Below are positions 38,694 through 49,289 of a stretch of 53,810 nucleotides of DNA, piece by piece. Under the pieces are notes generated by a model. That model was not told where the DNA came from. It saw only the letters and a program-made list of their open reading frames with translations, and did no database searches. The stretch's first letter is position 1, and each line of letters opens with the position of its first letter. The stretch comes from Trichomonas tenax (Eukaryota; Parabasalia; Trichomonadida; Trichomonadidae). The position numbers were made by a program, and so were the translations under genes. The stretch covers positions 1-53,810 of the forward strand of contig JALKBU010000261.1 in the NCBI GenBank assembly GCA_023091735.1. Reading direction: 5' to 3'.

Positions 38694-41087
38694 ATGACGA
38701 AAGCAACTGAGGGAGCGATTCCTCAGTTCGAAAAAATGCTAGACGAGTTCAAAAACTTACTGATGCAGACTATGGTCCACAAGAAGAAGTTTGAATTTGC
38801 TTTCAGCCAATTTAGAAAGTTTTTAGAAGAATACTCGCAAGATCAAAACGCAAACAATTACTTAAACGATCACGAAGACATCAGACTGCAGATAACAAAC
38901 TCACTGATGAATTTTCGCGACCTTTTGCTGATGTATGATAAACATCGTTGGACGATGTTGACTGTTGACAACCAAAGCAACACCGTCGGCACAGCGCTGT
39001 ACAATATATGCTTCAAGCTGCAACAGATCGTTTCAACTTTCTCAGAATCCGGCGCAAAATGCTTTGATCCTGATTCTCCATTGTGGCTTCAGTTCCACAT
39101 CTTGGACCTGAAGTATATTCAGTCGTCATTCAGAAATTATCTCGAAACAAACGGAGATTCATTCGAAAATTCGATGAGAATCGAAAGCAGACTAAATTCT
39201 ATCGACAAATTCATTGAACAATACGAAAAAGACACAAACTCTACACAGTATCGCGTTTTTTCACCAATTCCATTTAATTATCAATCGTGGAGACTCACGC
39301 ATAAAGATTTTGAGAAAATAAAGGAAGTGGGGCACGGAGTATCAGCAACAGTTTACTATGGATATGATAATCGCACGAAAACAGAAGTTGCGATTAAAGA
39401 ATTAAAATATCCAATTCTAAGTGGTCCAAGTCTTCATCAATTCCAGCGAGAAGTAAGTGTATTAGCTACTGCACGTCATCCATGCGTTCTTGGGTTTGTT
39501 GGAGCAACAGAAACAGCTCCATACTGCATTTTAACTGAATGGATGGGAGGCGGAACTCTTTATCAATATCTTCATTCGCAGAAGCCATACAACCCAACAA
39601 TGCTAAGTATAGCAATGTACGACATAGCCCGCGGAATGCAGTTCTTACACAGCCGTCACATTGTTCACAGAGACTTGAAATCATTGAATGTTTTATTCGA
39701 TAACAATGGCTTTGCTCATATCGGCGATTTTGGCTTTTCCCGCCGCGAAGACGACAAAATGACGCAGTCAATAGGAACTCCGCACTGGATGGCACCAGAA
39801 CTTTTGGCAACAGGAACAATATATAATCACAAAGTTGATGTTTATGCTTTCGGAATTGTTATTTGGGAAATATTGACACGACAGTATCCTTACAAGCTTC
39901 TTGACCATCAGCAAATAGTAGTTCAGGTTTTGACAAATGATATGAGACCGCCAATACCAGAAAATACTCCGCCAAGATTAGCGGCACTCATGAAAAAATG
40001 CTGGGATCGAAGTCCCGAAATACGCCCAAGTTTCGATAGAATTGTTACAGAGTTGCAATCAGGAAACACTCTTTTGGAAGGCACAGACAGGAAAGCATTC
40101 CTTGAGTACACAGCGCAGTTCGTTGGCCAAGTTTCAGATCAGTCATTGCATATCGAAAGTCAATTAGAAGAATCTAATTCAACAGATGAGAAGAAGTTCA
40201 TCACATTTATCGAAACTCTGGAGAGGGAAGGAATTCCGGCAATACTTGTTGACAGATGTTGGGATAAATTCAACTCTTCGACAGCAATGCGCGATGAAGT
40301 GAGAGCCCGTTGTGCGGTTCTTTTCTTGAAGACATCAATGAAATCTCATGTTTCGCTCTTCCTACGAAATCTTCCACCAAAATCAATTCCTGTTGAGTCG
40401 ATGACATGGGCCGTGGAGCTAATTCCAACAGGTGGTGAAGACATTGACACAAATATCGTTGTTGCTGCATGCAAGAATGGATGTGCTGATGCTGCTTCGG
40501 TCTTTGCTGTGGCTCCAGTACACATAAAACTCGCGCTTGAAGTTGTTGCACAAAATGGTGTCAGAGAGAATCTGAAAGCTGCTGTTGCTGATAGATGCGT
40601 CCAATGTCTTGGATCTTCAGATCCAGCAATGGTTTGCACAGCATTGCGTTGTCTCGTTGGAACAGGTGAAATGAGGCGTATTACTCCAACTGCTATTCGC
40701 GCATGCCTTAATTCGAGCGATGATTCAGTTCTCAACTGCATTTTCGTTGCTGGTGCTGCTCTCGTTCGCGACGGTATCAGCGTTCCTCCAGAGTTCAGCA
40801 ATGCCCTCCTACGCGAGTTCTCTTGCCGCAGAATTGCTCAAACTTGTGTAATAGCGGCGTGCAAGGACTCTAGCATTGCTTCAAAAGCACTCGATTTAGT
40901 GAATGGATCACAGATTGATGATCAATCAGTTCTCGTGAGAATCCTTCTTGCATCTGCATTCCACAAAAAGCTTGGTTCTAGGATTTTGCAGATTATTGAT
41001 AATCTCAATTTGGAATCGTTTGGTCTCCCACTTAGGAATAAGATCGAAGACTTAGTGATGAGATTGAAAACAAGTAGTGACGAATAA
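38694..41087 (+). CDS. TKL-family protein kinase with helical C-terminal region
   Basis: A 797-residue protein from the ATG at 38694; a TTG-initiated longer frame is rejected because it runs through the promoter motif. Residues 1-200 are helical and typical of trichomonad TKL kinases. The kinase domain (about 205-470) has the glycine loop GHGVSATVYYG, the VAIK lysine (K235), HRDLKSLN (D327), DFGFS (D345) and GTPHWMAPE, so it should be active. Residues 480-797 form helical repeats resembling HEAT/ARM units (CLGSSDPAMVCTALRCL). The kinase class is inferred to phosphorylate Ser/Thr. Such kinases are greatly expanded in trichomonads; the pathway is unknown. The gene is intact with moderately optimised codons. 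Confidence 0.88.
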   Translation: MTKATEGAIPQFEKMLDEFKNLLMQTMVHKKKFEFAFSQFRKFLEEYSQDQNANNYLNDHEDIRLQITNSLMNFRDLLLMYDKHRWTMLTVDNQSNTVGTALYNICFKLQQIVSTFSESGAKCFDPDSPLWLQFHILDLKYIQSSFRNYLETNGDSFENSMRIESRLNSIDKFIEQYEKDTNSTQYRVFSPIPFNYQSWRLTHKDFEKIKEVGHGVSATVYYGYDNRTKTEVAIKELKYPILSGPSLHQFQREVSVLATARHPCVLGFVGATETAPYCILTEWMGGGTLYQYLHSQKPYNPTMLSIAMYDIARGMQFLHSRHIVHRDLKSLNVLFDNNGFAHIGDFGFSRREDDKMTQSIGTPHWMAPELLATGTIYNHKVDVYAFGIVIWEILTRQYPYKLLDHQQIVVQVLTNDMRPPIPENTPPRLAALMKKCWDRSPEIRPSFDRIVTELQSGNTLLEGTDRKAFLEYTAQFVGQVSDQSLHIESQLEESNSTDEKKFITFIETLEREGIPAILVDRCWDKFNSSTAMRDEVRARCAVLFLKTSMKSHVSLFLRNLPPKSIPVESMTWAVELIPTGGEDIDTNIVVAACKNGCADAASVFAVAPVHIKLALEVVAQNGVRENLKAAVADRCVQCLGSSDPAMVCTALRCLVGTGEMRRITPTAIRACLNSSDDSVLNCIFVAGAALVRDGISVPPEFSNALLREFSCRRIAQTCVIAACKDSSIASKALDLVNGSQIDDQSVLVRILLASAFHKKLGSRILQIIDNLNLESFGLPLRNKIEDLVMRLKTSSDE

Positions 41088-42168
41088 ATTTTGTTTGTTT
41101 TGTATAGTAATATTTTGATATTTAGAAGCAATGCATCAGCAATAAGCGAACTGCTAAAGGTTAATTATTTCTATATATGTTGCAATTGAACAAAATTTTT
41201 GTCAAATTAGAACTTGAAATCATCATTGAATAATTAAATCAATCGAAACAAAGTCCTTTCATTTGCAACATATATGAACGTGGAGCAAATATCATCATCA
41301 ACTGATAAATCAACATTAACATCAATTTTTAAATCAACATCATCATTAATTAACAAATCAATATCATCATTAATTAACAAATCAATATCATTATTAATTG
41401 ACAAATCATCATCAATTATAATCGCAACTTGCGTTGTCGTCCATCTTGGTGATGTTGTGATTTTTCTGTCCTTACAGTGCCACACAATTTTAGTCTGATA
41501 TATTTCGTGCCTGATTTTATTTTCAAAATTTGCCAATCCGATGAATCAAAGTAACTTTTCATTGAAATCAACTTTTTACGTATAATTTAAAGTGCTTTAT
41601 AAACACCATAAATAAAAATCAATTTAGCAACGAATTCGCGCAATTGTGGGACTTTTTTGATTGCGTGGAAAAATCAAATCGCGTTAAACTCTCTTTTGGT
41701 TAATACCATCGCAATCACCACAATCTGTAGTATACTCTCACATGATCCTTCTCCTTAAATGCAGACTTTCAAAGAGATGTTCTCAAACATCTTATAGAAA
41801 ACGATAAAGGTGTATAGTGGAGATAGCGGATAAAGGAACAATGAATAGATCCAAGTTTGGTCATTTACCACACAAAAATACACCGAATGAAAAAAGTTTT
41901 GTCTCACACTTGTTAACCGAGTTTCTTTTAATCTAAACCTAACAAATCAAAAAGGAGCTGAAACTAAACTGTTACACAGCGCCAAAATCGATTCATTGTT
42001 TTTCAAATTTATTCCTCGAAAAAAAATCAATTTATAAAAACGTGACACATTCTGGGAATAATTGTATTCTTCACAGTTCCATCCAATCAAGAAAAATATG
42101 AAATATGGCAATGAGAGGATATAGGAAATCCAACAATGAAGTCAGAATCGAGATTTAACATGATTTGA
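41088..42168. other. 1.1-kb spacer
   Basis: Holds a 24-bp tandem repeat (41307-41417). AATTTAGCAACGAATTCGCG near 41622-41641 resembles 27395-27416. No gene. Confidence 0.5.
41307..41417. repeat. 24-bp tandem repeat, about 4.6 units
   Basis: Units begin at 41307 (degenerate), 41331, 41355, 41379 and 41403 (partial), with consensus AAATCAATATCATCATTAAT then TAAC. Because 24 is a multiple of three, both strands stay open across it; these frames are a by-product of the repeat, not genes. Confidence 0.8.
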
Positions 42169-42465
42169 AAAGTTGCTCTGAAAACCAAAAAATTCAAAAA
42201 TGCACAGCACACTTGTTCCCACTACACGCGAACTCCAGAGTTTTACAGAGGCACTCGAGGTCGCAATCTCGACAAGAAACTGTCCCACGATCACATCGTT
42301 AGACTGCTGAATGCGAGAGATAAGGCCGAAGTCGTCGCTCTTCACCAAGCTGCCGGCGAAGTAACGAGGAGGAACTTCAATAACGAAGTTTGCGTCCGTG
42401 GTATCTTCGAATTCTCCAACTCTTGTGAAAAAGTGACATTTTTACATATTAAAAATATCATGTAA
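42169..42465 (+). pseudogene. [FeFe]-hydrogenase maturase HydE, truncated N-terminal fragment
   Basis: A plus-strand frame, GC-richer than its flanks, encodes NLDKKLSHDHIVRLLNARD and then EVTRRNFNNEVCVRGIFEFSN ending SCEK. This matches the HydE N-terminus, where the helix-rich start leads to (V/I)RGIIEFSN.C, the first cysteine of the radical-SAM CX3CX2C cluster. The frame then leaves HydE at GTGACATTTTTACATA, a sequence like the inverted-repeat element termini, and stops at 42463. HydE helps build the hydrogenase H-cluster in hydrogenosomes. This copy lacks two of three cluster cysteines and the barrel, so it cannot work. No start codon with a presequence is evident. Confidence 0.7.
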
Positions 42466-42498
42466 ACAACAAAAATTTGACAAGTAAAATTATTTATT

Positions 42499-43170
42499 CC
42501 AATTTGGCTCCACTTTTTTCTCGTTGACCTTTTTGAGTTTTGCGATTTTTAACGAGTAACCACCTTTCCTGGACGAATCTGATGAAACATTTACGTGCTT
42601 TTTTGGGGTGCTGATTTAAGTGGTGCAATCTGTTCCATGATCTTAGCAAGGTATTACTTAATCATGATATGATTACAAACAGAAACCCATTACAAATCAT
42701 TAATGGTCTTATGTTATGAATCTCTTTGATGATTATAACAAATACATCTCACTGTTATAGAGTTCCGGTAAAAAAATAAAAAAATAGAAAAGAAAAAATA
42801 CGCTACGCGTGCGAGTCAAACAGCATTCCTTTGCTCATACATCGAGCATACATAAAGTTATTTTACCTCAAGTTCACACAAAATTTGCTCATTGGTTACA
42901 TTACATATCAAATTTTCGACTTTACACGACAAATATTAGATAATAAGTGTCGGAAATAGTGACTTTCGTTATTTGTCATGTCAAAATTCGATGAAATCTC
43001 ATGGAGGCATGGAGATCCTCAAGTTAAATGGACAAGCAAATGCTATAAACATACTCAGCACCCCCTGAAAAGCACGTAAATATCTTCTCAGTTTGGCTTG
43101 ATAGGGGTTCACTCATTAAAAATCGCAAAACTCAAAAAAGTCAACTGGAAAAAAATTCAACGTTCCAATT
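42499..43170. repeat. inverted-arm element beside the HydE fragment
   Basis: Arms 42499-42620 and about 43050-43170 are inverted copies. The best block, 42523-42557 against 43111-43145, agrees at 33 of 35 positions (GTTGAC(C/T)TTTTTGAG and onward). A second block is ATTTACGTGCTTTT followed by GGGGTGCTGA. Between the arms no gene is found. The TIR core of the other two elements is absent, although GTGACATTTTTACATA, TCATGTAAAC and TTTGACAAGTAAAA stand just left of the left arm. Element borders are unresolved. Confidence 0.6.
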
Positions 43171-43230
43171 TATAAATCAGTTTAATTTCCTTCATTTTTT
43201 CCTTCCACATTTCTACAACCTTATTTTTTT

Positions 43231-43620
43231 CATGAAGCCACCGCTGGCATGATTTAGTGACATGTGTACCAAGAAGATGATAAAAACAACAAGTTTTGTT
43301 GGTGATTCATGTTTCTCCAACAACTGTGTGCCAAAAGCACATTAAGGCTTGAGAAGTCTAATAAAAAGACCACATATACCATTGGCACACAGTGATTGAT
43401 GAATTTTTATCAGATAATTTACATTGATTTATATAATATTGTGTTTGAGTCCTTCTTCTCGTTACTGAAGCCACTGCATACATGTGAAATGACCGAAGAA
43501 CTGATAAGGAGAACACAAACACAACAATTGGACGAGTTTTGATTTTTCATCCCACCAGATGTCAGTTGCACAATGAAACTTAAACAGTGTGATAGCAAGT
43601 TTCACTGCATTATTACAACA
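43231..43620. other. second hairpin cluster, weaker members
   Basis: Consecutive inverted repeats: CATGAAGCCACC (43231-43242) with GGTGATTCATG (43301-43311, imperfect); ACTGTGTGCCAA (43323-43334) with TTGGCACACAGT (43382-43393, perfect); TTGTGTTTG (43439-43447) with CAAACACAA (43516-43524); TGAAACTT (43574-43581) with AAGTTTCA (43597-43604). Individually most could be chance; their serial order, followed by the strong hairpin at 43665, is what stands out. Confidence 0.5.
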
Positions 43621-43664
43621 AAGTATTGGCGGGAATTAATTTCGATATTCTGGGATGAATTTTG

Positions 43665-43759
43665 AAATGTTATTCTATGCACTCCAAATTGATTCAGAAG
43701 CCAATAGAAATGTGTGTCATTGACTTCTGAATCGATTTGGAGTGCATAGAACAACATTT
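43665..43759. other. 36-bp stem hairpin, pre-miRNA-like
   Basis: Arm 43665-43700 pairs with 43724-43759 over 36 positions with one G-T wobble and one A-C mismatch, around a 23-base loop. The inner 27 positions (from TCTATGCACTCC) contain only the wobble. It has the length and near-perfect pairing of a small-RNA precursor or a very recent inverted duplication. No open frame crosses it. Confidence 0.85.
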
Positions 43760-44201
43760 TCGCTGTTTTCACGTTTTCGCCCTACCAAATATGGAACAAA
43801 TTTGAGACTTTGATGTTGCGATAAAAGTGTTCTATATAACTCAGATATACAATATTCGATGTGAGACTGTCTTGTGAATATATTATGCTATGCAATCTTT
43901 GAGATATATACATTGTATTAGCAAGAAAATCATACATTATTGACTCCTTAGAGTGTCAATTTTGTTGACATCACATCAACATGGAACACATTTAATGTCA
44001 CTAACAGAGGCATGAAACAATTAAAACATCCATCTGTAGTATATGTGATAGGCATTGTGCATGACAAAACATAAAAAACACAAATTTTTGAAATAATACA
44101 ATATTCAAAATAAGTAAATGTTGTGCTATCATTCTAATCACATCAATATCATAATAAGCATTGCTCATATAATAAAGATATACATATAAGAGTATCAACA
44201 A
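43760..44201. other. spacer
   Basis: AT-rich. Nothing recognisable apart from AATGTCACTAAC near 43994-44005. Confidence 0.4.
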
Positions 44202-44565
44202 TCATGTTTTCAAAAAGAATCTCAAATGCTTATTAACCAACCTTTTGTAACCAATGCATTTATGCATTGAGCCGGATTCCATATCAGCCACTGGTCATTG
44301 CAGCATAAGTTGTTGGTCATAATATTGATCCTTTAATGCCGAAAAGACTGCTTCTCCAAATTTGTCGAAACAAAAGACGATATAAAAATTGGATTGTCCA
44401 ATAGTTCTTGCATCAGCAAAATAAAAAAATAAGATTTTCTGGATCTTCAATATTGGCAACATGAAAGAAAATCAAATCTGAAGGATTTTGGTTGGTGTAC
44501 TCTTGAATGATGTTAGTAGTATTAACATAATGATTGTTACTATGTTGTGGAGCTTGAACAATTTT
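44202..44565 (-). pseudogene. unidentified coding relic, frameshift and stop
   Basis: On the minus strand, from about 44565, the frame reads KIVQAPQHSNNHYVNTTNII, then DLIFFHVANIEDPENLIFLF. A one-base shift in a T run (about 44422) gives FADARTIGQSNFYIVFCFDK and FSALKDQYYDQQ. A TGA at about 44293 interrupts before VADMESGSMHKCIGYKRL, ending at 44202. Amino-acid composition and continuity leave little doubt it was protein-coding. I do not recognise the family. Confidence 0.5.
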
Positions 44566-44758
44566 TTATGTTCTATGAAATATTATCATTTAGCAAATGG
44601 AATGAATGGTATATTTGAAACAATGCAAAGACTGAGATCGGTTTATTTGAAATTTATTTAATGTAATGAATATATAAAAAACGAGTTTTTAGGTATTACA
44701 AACAAAAAATATATCAATGTTATTTGTTGCAGCTAAGAAGCTGAACAAGAAAGTTAAA

Positions 44759-47641
44759 TCAATTTCGTGTTGAATGGGCTGTGTGAGGAGTCCTTGGCAT
44801 GTCAAATGTTCCGACTTTTGGACCATTTCCGAATCTTTTGTTGTATTCGTTCTCTCTCGATACAATCAGCGACTTTATCTGCATGAATTCCTGGAGCTGA
44901 GATTTAAGGAAGTCAGTAACATTTTTGAGTTTCTTTTCGAGGAAAGCGATTCGTTCAATGTCGCATTCTCTCGGTTTCGTGATATCAAAGTTTGCATTAA
45001 GTTTTGCAACTTCTTCTTCTAAAACAGAAATCTTCTCGTTGAGGAAATCCAACAAACCAGCGCTGTTGCATTTAAGTTTATGAAGTTCTTTCTGCAGTTC
45101 TTTATCAGTTTTATCTAAATCTTTTTCGTTCTGTTCGCGAGTTGAATTAATAATGATTTCATTTGTGTTTTTATCATTTGCGATTTTTAGTTTCGCTTTC
45201 TCGATTTGCGCTTCAGTTGCAGCGACTTCGTTATCATTCTTTGTGTACACATTTTCAAGATTAAGCGATAAATCCATTGCTGTCTTTTTATCATCAAGTT
45301 TTGATCTCTCGATCAAATTTTCCAAATCTTTCTGCATTTGCACCATCGTTTTCATGAATGCTTCATTCTCCTGGCGTGTGTCGAGATTGATCTGATCTAT
45401 TGTGAGATTGTTCTTCTGGTTGAGATTTGTTATTTTAGCTTGAATTTCATTGATTTCTTGCTCTTTGTTGGATTTCGCAGTTTTAATCATATTTTCGAGA
45501 ATTTCGTCAACATTATTCATTTCGTGGTTCAAAGTTGTGATTAAATTGTTATGTGATGGATTATCAAGTTCCTGTTGATATAGTTTCGATACTCTTTCAT
45601 TCTCAGAGTTAAGTAATGTGAGAATATCTTTGAGACGTTTTTCATCTTTTTCACGCATTTCAATAACATCATTTATTTGATTCTTCAACGAGTTATTCAA
45701 CTGATCTCTATTTTTACTTGACGGGAAATTGTAATTCTCGTTATGGCGCTTTTCTTCAGCATCAATTTGACTCTTCCATGAACTCAGAATCGAATTTCTT
45801 TCATTATCGATTTCAGTCTTTAATATAGAAAGTTCAGACTGCAGCGTTTCAACTGTTGCGTTGAGAAGTGCGAATTCTCCATTTCCTGTTCCAGGAGTTT
45901 TGATATCATGAAGTTTTTGCTGTTGTTCAGCGAATTGATTCTTTAATGCAACTATTTCGGGATCTTCTTGAATTGGAGGATACTTTTGATCAATTTCTGC
46001 TTTGATTGCGTTAATTGCTTCGACGTATTTCTTTGTATTTTGATCTTTCAAATTTTCTTCTTCTTGTTTATATTTCGCATTTAATTCATTAATTTTTGAA
46101 TCATTTTCTTGTTTGATTTTCAAATATTCATCATTCGTGTCGTGATTCAGTGATTCTTCATTTAGCTTATATTTGAGTTTCAGTTTTTCGATTATATCAG
46201 AAGTTTCTGCTGCAAAATCATTGGTTTTCTTTGTTTTTGAGATCATTGCTTTTTCTTTTTCCTGCAAAATCATGTTTAATTGTTTTCTGTTCTCGTTTTC
46301 TTGTTGATTTCCTCCACGCTTGAGTGCATTGAGCTGTTCACGAAGCGCATTTTCATCAGCTTTGTAAGTTTGCTGTTGATTGTCGCAAATTGAATTTAAT
46401 TGATTTTCTTTTTTAGTTTTTTCGCCTTTGTTTTGCGTTTTAATTGATGTCAATTCTTTCTTTATCTTCTGTTTTTCTGCTTTGAATGGTTTCGCAACGA
46501 CATCGAGTTGTGTTTTTGCATAGTTTTCTTTATCCGTTAACATTCTTTCTTCTTCAGCGAATTTATCTTTCATCGCATTTAATTCTTGTTTATTTTGTTC
46601 TTTTAATGCATTTGATTCATTTGATGATTGTCCTAATTCCTCTTCTAGTTTAGCTTTCTTCTCTAAGAAGTCCGCGTTTTCTTTCTCCAAAAGCTCCATT
46701 ATCTCACTTTTGATCTTCTGATATGTGAATTTATGTTCCGCTTTCAACAATTCTAATTCTTTCTGTTTATCTGTTAATTCTTGTGATATCTTCGCCGTGA
46801 GGTTCTGGAGGTCCTCTCTGGCCTTTTTGAGTGCAGATTCATCGACTTTTGATGATGAATTCGAAGATTGTTTCATTAAATCTTTAAATTTCGATCTCGC
46901 TTGATAAATCCACATTCTATGTGCGTTCACGGTATAGTTATAGGTTTCATAAAGCTTTTTGTACTGATCTGAGATCGTGTTGAGGGTTTGTTTCTGTTTT
47001 TGAAGGTTATCTAATTCTTTTTTGGAAAGTTTTGGTAATGGCTTTGAATTTTTTAGTGCATTCACTTCTTCTTGATGCTTATTACGCATTTCATCGAATT
47101 TTGCTCTTGAATCTACAACAAATTGGTTCTCTTTTGCATCTGCATTACTTAGAAACTCATCTAGTTCTTTATTATAGGTAAGATTGAGTTTTTTCACTTT
47201 GCTTTCCAATAATTTCTTCGTTTCATTGACTTTTTTGTTGTAATTATCGATAAATGCTTTTGATTTTTCGATTAAAGGAGCAGAGATCGAAGAGAACTGA
47301 ATCATGAGGTTCTCAAGTTCCGATATTATCTTTTCTGCGTTATTTTGTATATTTGAAGCTTTTTCGCTTATTTGCGTTTTTAAATTCGAAATATTTTGCT
47401 CATATTTATCTTTGTATTTAGTATCGATTTCATCTGCATTTCCTAGTTTCGGTTTTATGTCTTTTTCTAGTTTTTCGTCATATTGTTTTGATAATTTATC
47501 AAATTTTTCATCATAAATCAGTCCTAAGTGCTTTTTTTGGAATTCTTTATCTTCTAACTGCGTTTTAAAGACAGTAATGACGCGCTGCAACTGCGCAATC
47601 TTTTTACATGTGTTAAATCGAGTTGTTTTCGAAATGTTCAT
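44759..47641 (-). CDS. long coiled-coil protein
   Basis: A 960-residue protein from the ATG at 47641 (MNISKTTRFNTCKKIAQLQ); the longer frame starts at a TTG in the leader. Almost the whole length is heptad coiled coil rich in E, K, Q, N and L, with a short proline break near residue 580 (DIKTPGTGNGEF) and an uncharged tail (TFDMPRTPHTAHS). There is no ATPase head, motor or zinc motif, so it is not an SMC or kinesin. Likely structural, for instance in the trichomonad basal-body, costa or axostyle cytoskeleton, but this is only a guess from shape. Promoter-type motifs lie 40-60 bases upstream. Confidence 0.8.
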   Translation of the reverse strand: MNISKTTRFNTCKKIAQLQRVITVFKTQLEDKEFQKKHLGLIYDEKFDKLSKQYDEKLEKDIKPKLGNADEIDTKYKDKYEQNISNLKTQISEKASNIQNNAEKIISELENLMIQFSSISAPLIEKSKAFIDNYNKKVNETKKLLESKVKKLNLTYNKELDEFLSNADAKENQFVVDSRAKFDEMRNKHQEEVNALKNSKPLPKLSKKELDNLQKQKQTLNTISDQYKKLYETYNYTVNAHRMWIYQARSKFKDLMKQSSNSSSKVDESALKKAREDLQNLTAKISQELTDKQKELELLKAEHKFTYQKIKSEIMELLEKENADFLEKKAKLEEELGQSSNESNALKEQNKQELNAMKDKFAEEERMLTDKENYAKTQLDVVAKPFKAEKQKIKKELTSIKTQNKGEKTKKENQLNSICDNQQQTYKADENALREQLNALKRGGNQQENENRKQLNMILQEKEKAMISKTKKTNDFAAETSDIIEKLKLKYKLNEESLNHDTNDEYLKIKQENDSKINELNAKYKQEEENLKDQNTKKYVEAINAIKAEIDQKYPPIQEDPEIVALKNQFAEQQQKLHDIKTPGTGNGEFALLNATVETLQSELSILKTEIDNERNSILSSWKSQIDAEEKRHNENYNFPSSKNRDQLNNSLKNQINDVIEMREKDEKRLKDILTLLNSENERVSKLYQQELDNPSHNNLITTLNHEMNNVDEILENMIKTAKSNKEQEINEIQAKITNLNQKNNLTIDQINLDTRQENEAFMKTMVQMQKDLENLIERSKLDDKKTAMDLSLNLENVYTKNDNEVAATEAQIEKAKLKIANDKNTNEIIINSTREQNEKDLDKTDKELQKELHKLKCNSAGLLDFLNEKISVLEEEVAKLNANFDITKPRECDIERIAFLEKKLKNVTDFLKSQLQEFMQIKSLIVSRENEYNKRFGNGPKVGTFDMPRTPHTAHSTRN

Positions 47642-47680
47642 AAAAAATAAATTTAACGTGCGCAAAAGATTTTGTTATTC

Positions 47681-47702
47681 TGACAATTTACATGACAAAT
47701 AA
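47681..47702 (-). promoter_or_regulatory. recurrent motif upstream of the coiled-coil gene
   Basis: Read on the minus strand: TTATTTGTCATGTAAATTGT, then CA, a fused form of TTATTTGTCA and TCATGTAAA, 40 bases before the ATG at 47641. Confidence 0.5.
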
Positions 47703-49289
47703 TTATTTTTTTGCTTTAATCTTTATGAATATAGCATTTCATTCAAAATGAAATTATGCATCTATATGAACACAAGCTGCAAATTCAGATATATTGATGT
47801 TCAAGCTTTATTATTTTTTGATTATAAAAGCCGAATGTATCTTAATATATAAAAGGATTCTAACTAAACAATAAAGTGATTATAGTAGCACTATAGGTAT
47901 ATATTATATGTAATATGTGTAGAGATTAGATAACATTTGTTTCAATTGATAATAACAAAAATATATTTTCATGAATATCAACAAAGAAAATTATTCTAAA
48001 CATGTGTTTCTTTATGAGATATGAATTTATGAATATCAAATTCGTTTTTGGATGGAGAGATTTATTATAGCAAGAATGTCAGCAAGCAGAAAAGCGAATA
48101 ATTGGAAATTGATGAAATTAATTCAAAAACAAAATCAGCGCTCTTTCTTGTAATCATAATCTTCACCGCGAAGTTAGTCATATCCTATTGTTATTATAGT
48201 GGTCATCGAAAATAATTTGTCATTCATTAGTCGTTTGATGGGATATTTTGGGTGATTTAGATTTGACAGAACCAGGTCTGTTTGTGTTTCAACACAGACA
48301 CGAAAATTAAAAACGAAGAAATCAACGAGCAGTGATGTTACTTTTATGAGGTTATTTATCCTTTCAATTTTTTCAAATAAATTAACGATCGAAAATCTCC
48401 TACATATGTGATTATGCATAAAGATTAATTTTAAGAAGTTAGAAAAATCAAAAACAGAATCGCGAAAATATTTAAAAGATTGCATTACATGGCTATGCTA
48501 TATCTAAATTCATTAAAATTTTCGATTTTTGTATTTTTGATCACATTTCAATGGCATATCCGCATTTCTTGTCAATTTTCAAATTTCCGTTTATTTAAGG
48601 TCTGCTAATGTCATATAATTTGGATCAATCTTTATTGTAGTTATTAACTTTCAGATGATAAATTTAGATATGGCACTATATCTCATAATAAATTATCGAA
48701 TAATAGCAAATTTCCTTTGAAAAGTAAATTCAAAATACTCAAATTTTTATTGATTTTAAGACTACAGACAATGGTAATTCCGGTTCTAAAATAAAAACAA
48801 AATTCAGGGAATAATGAAAATTTTGATAAAAATAGAACTTGAATATTATAAATAATTGAAATTTCCACTTTTATCAACTTTTCAAACTTACAATCAAATC
48901 AAATTGAATTAAAACTTGAAATTTAGATATGACACAATATGTAGATTATAAATTTATAATAAAACAAAAAATAGGTATTCGAAGCTTCAAATCATAATAT
49001 TGACTTTAAATTATATATCACTACAATATGTCATATCTATTTTTATCATCAAAATCAAAATATATTTTTGTTTAAAAACTATAAAATTATGTATAAATAT
49101 TGATAGGCAACTTAGTTATCCACAAAAAGAAAAAATTGAAAGAGATGATCGATGTCAATAAAAGTGACAAAAATTTTAGACGATGTAACTTTTTTTATTC
49201 CATTATTAAGCTTTATATAGTCCCAAAATAGTATAAAATCAAAATCAAATTGAATTAAAGTCTGGTCTTTTATTTATTATTTTTTAGTG
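47703..49289. other. 1.6-kb spacer
   Basis: Mostly AT-rich. AAAAGTGACAAAAA near 49161-49174 is a variant of the recurrent motif, about 120 bases before the phosphofructokinase start. Confidence 0.45.
48174..48485 (-). other. open frame, possible ankyrin-family N-terminal relic
   Basis: A minus-strand ATG frame of 103 codons contains NLFEKIERINNLIKVTSLL and DFFVFN, resembling the helical N-terminal segment of trichomonad ankyrin proteins. No ankyrin repeats follow. It may be a fragment; expression is doubtful. Confidence 0.3.

Noticed and set aside
41274..41536. Open frames on both strands over the 24-bp repeat
   Set aside because: They arise because the repeat length is a multiple of three; the peptides are simple repeats.
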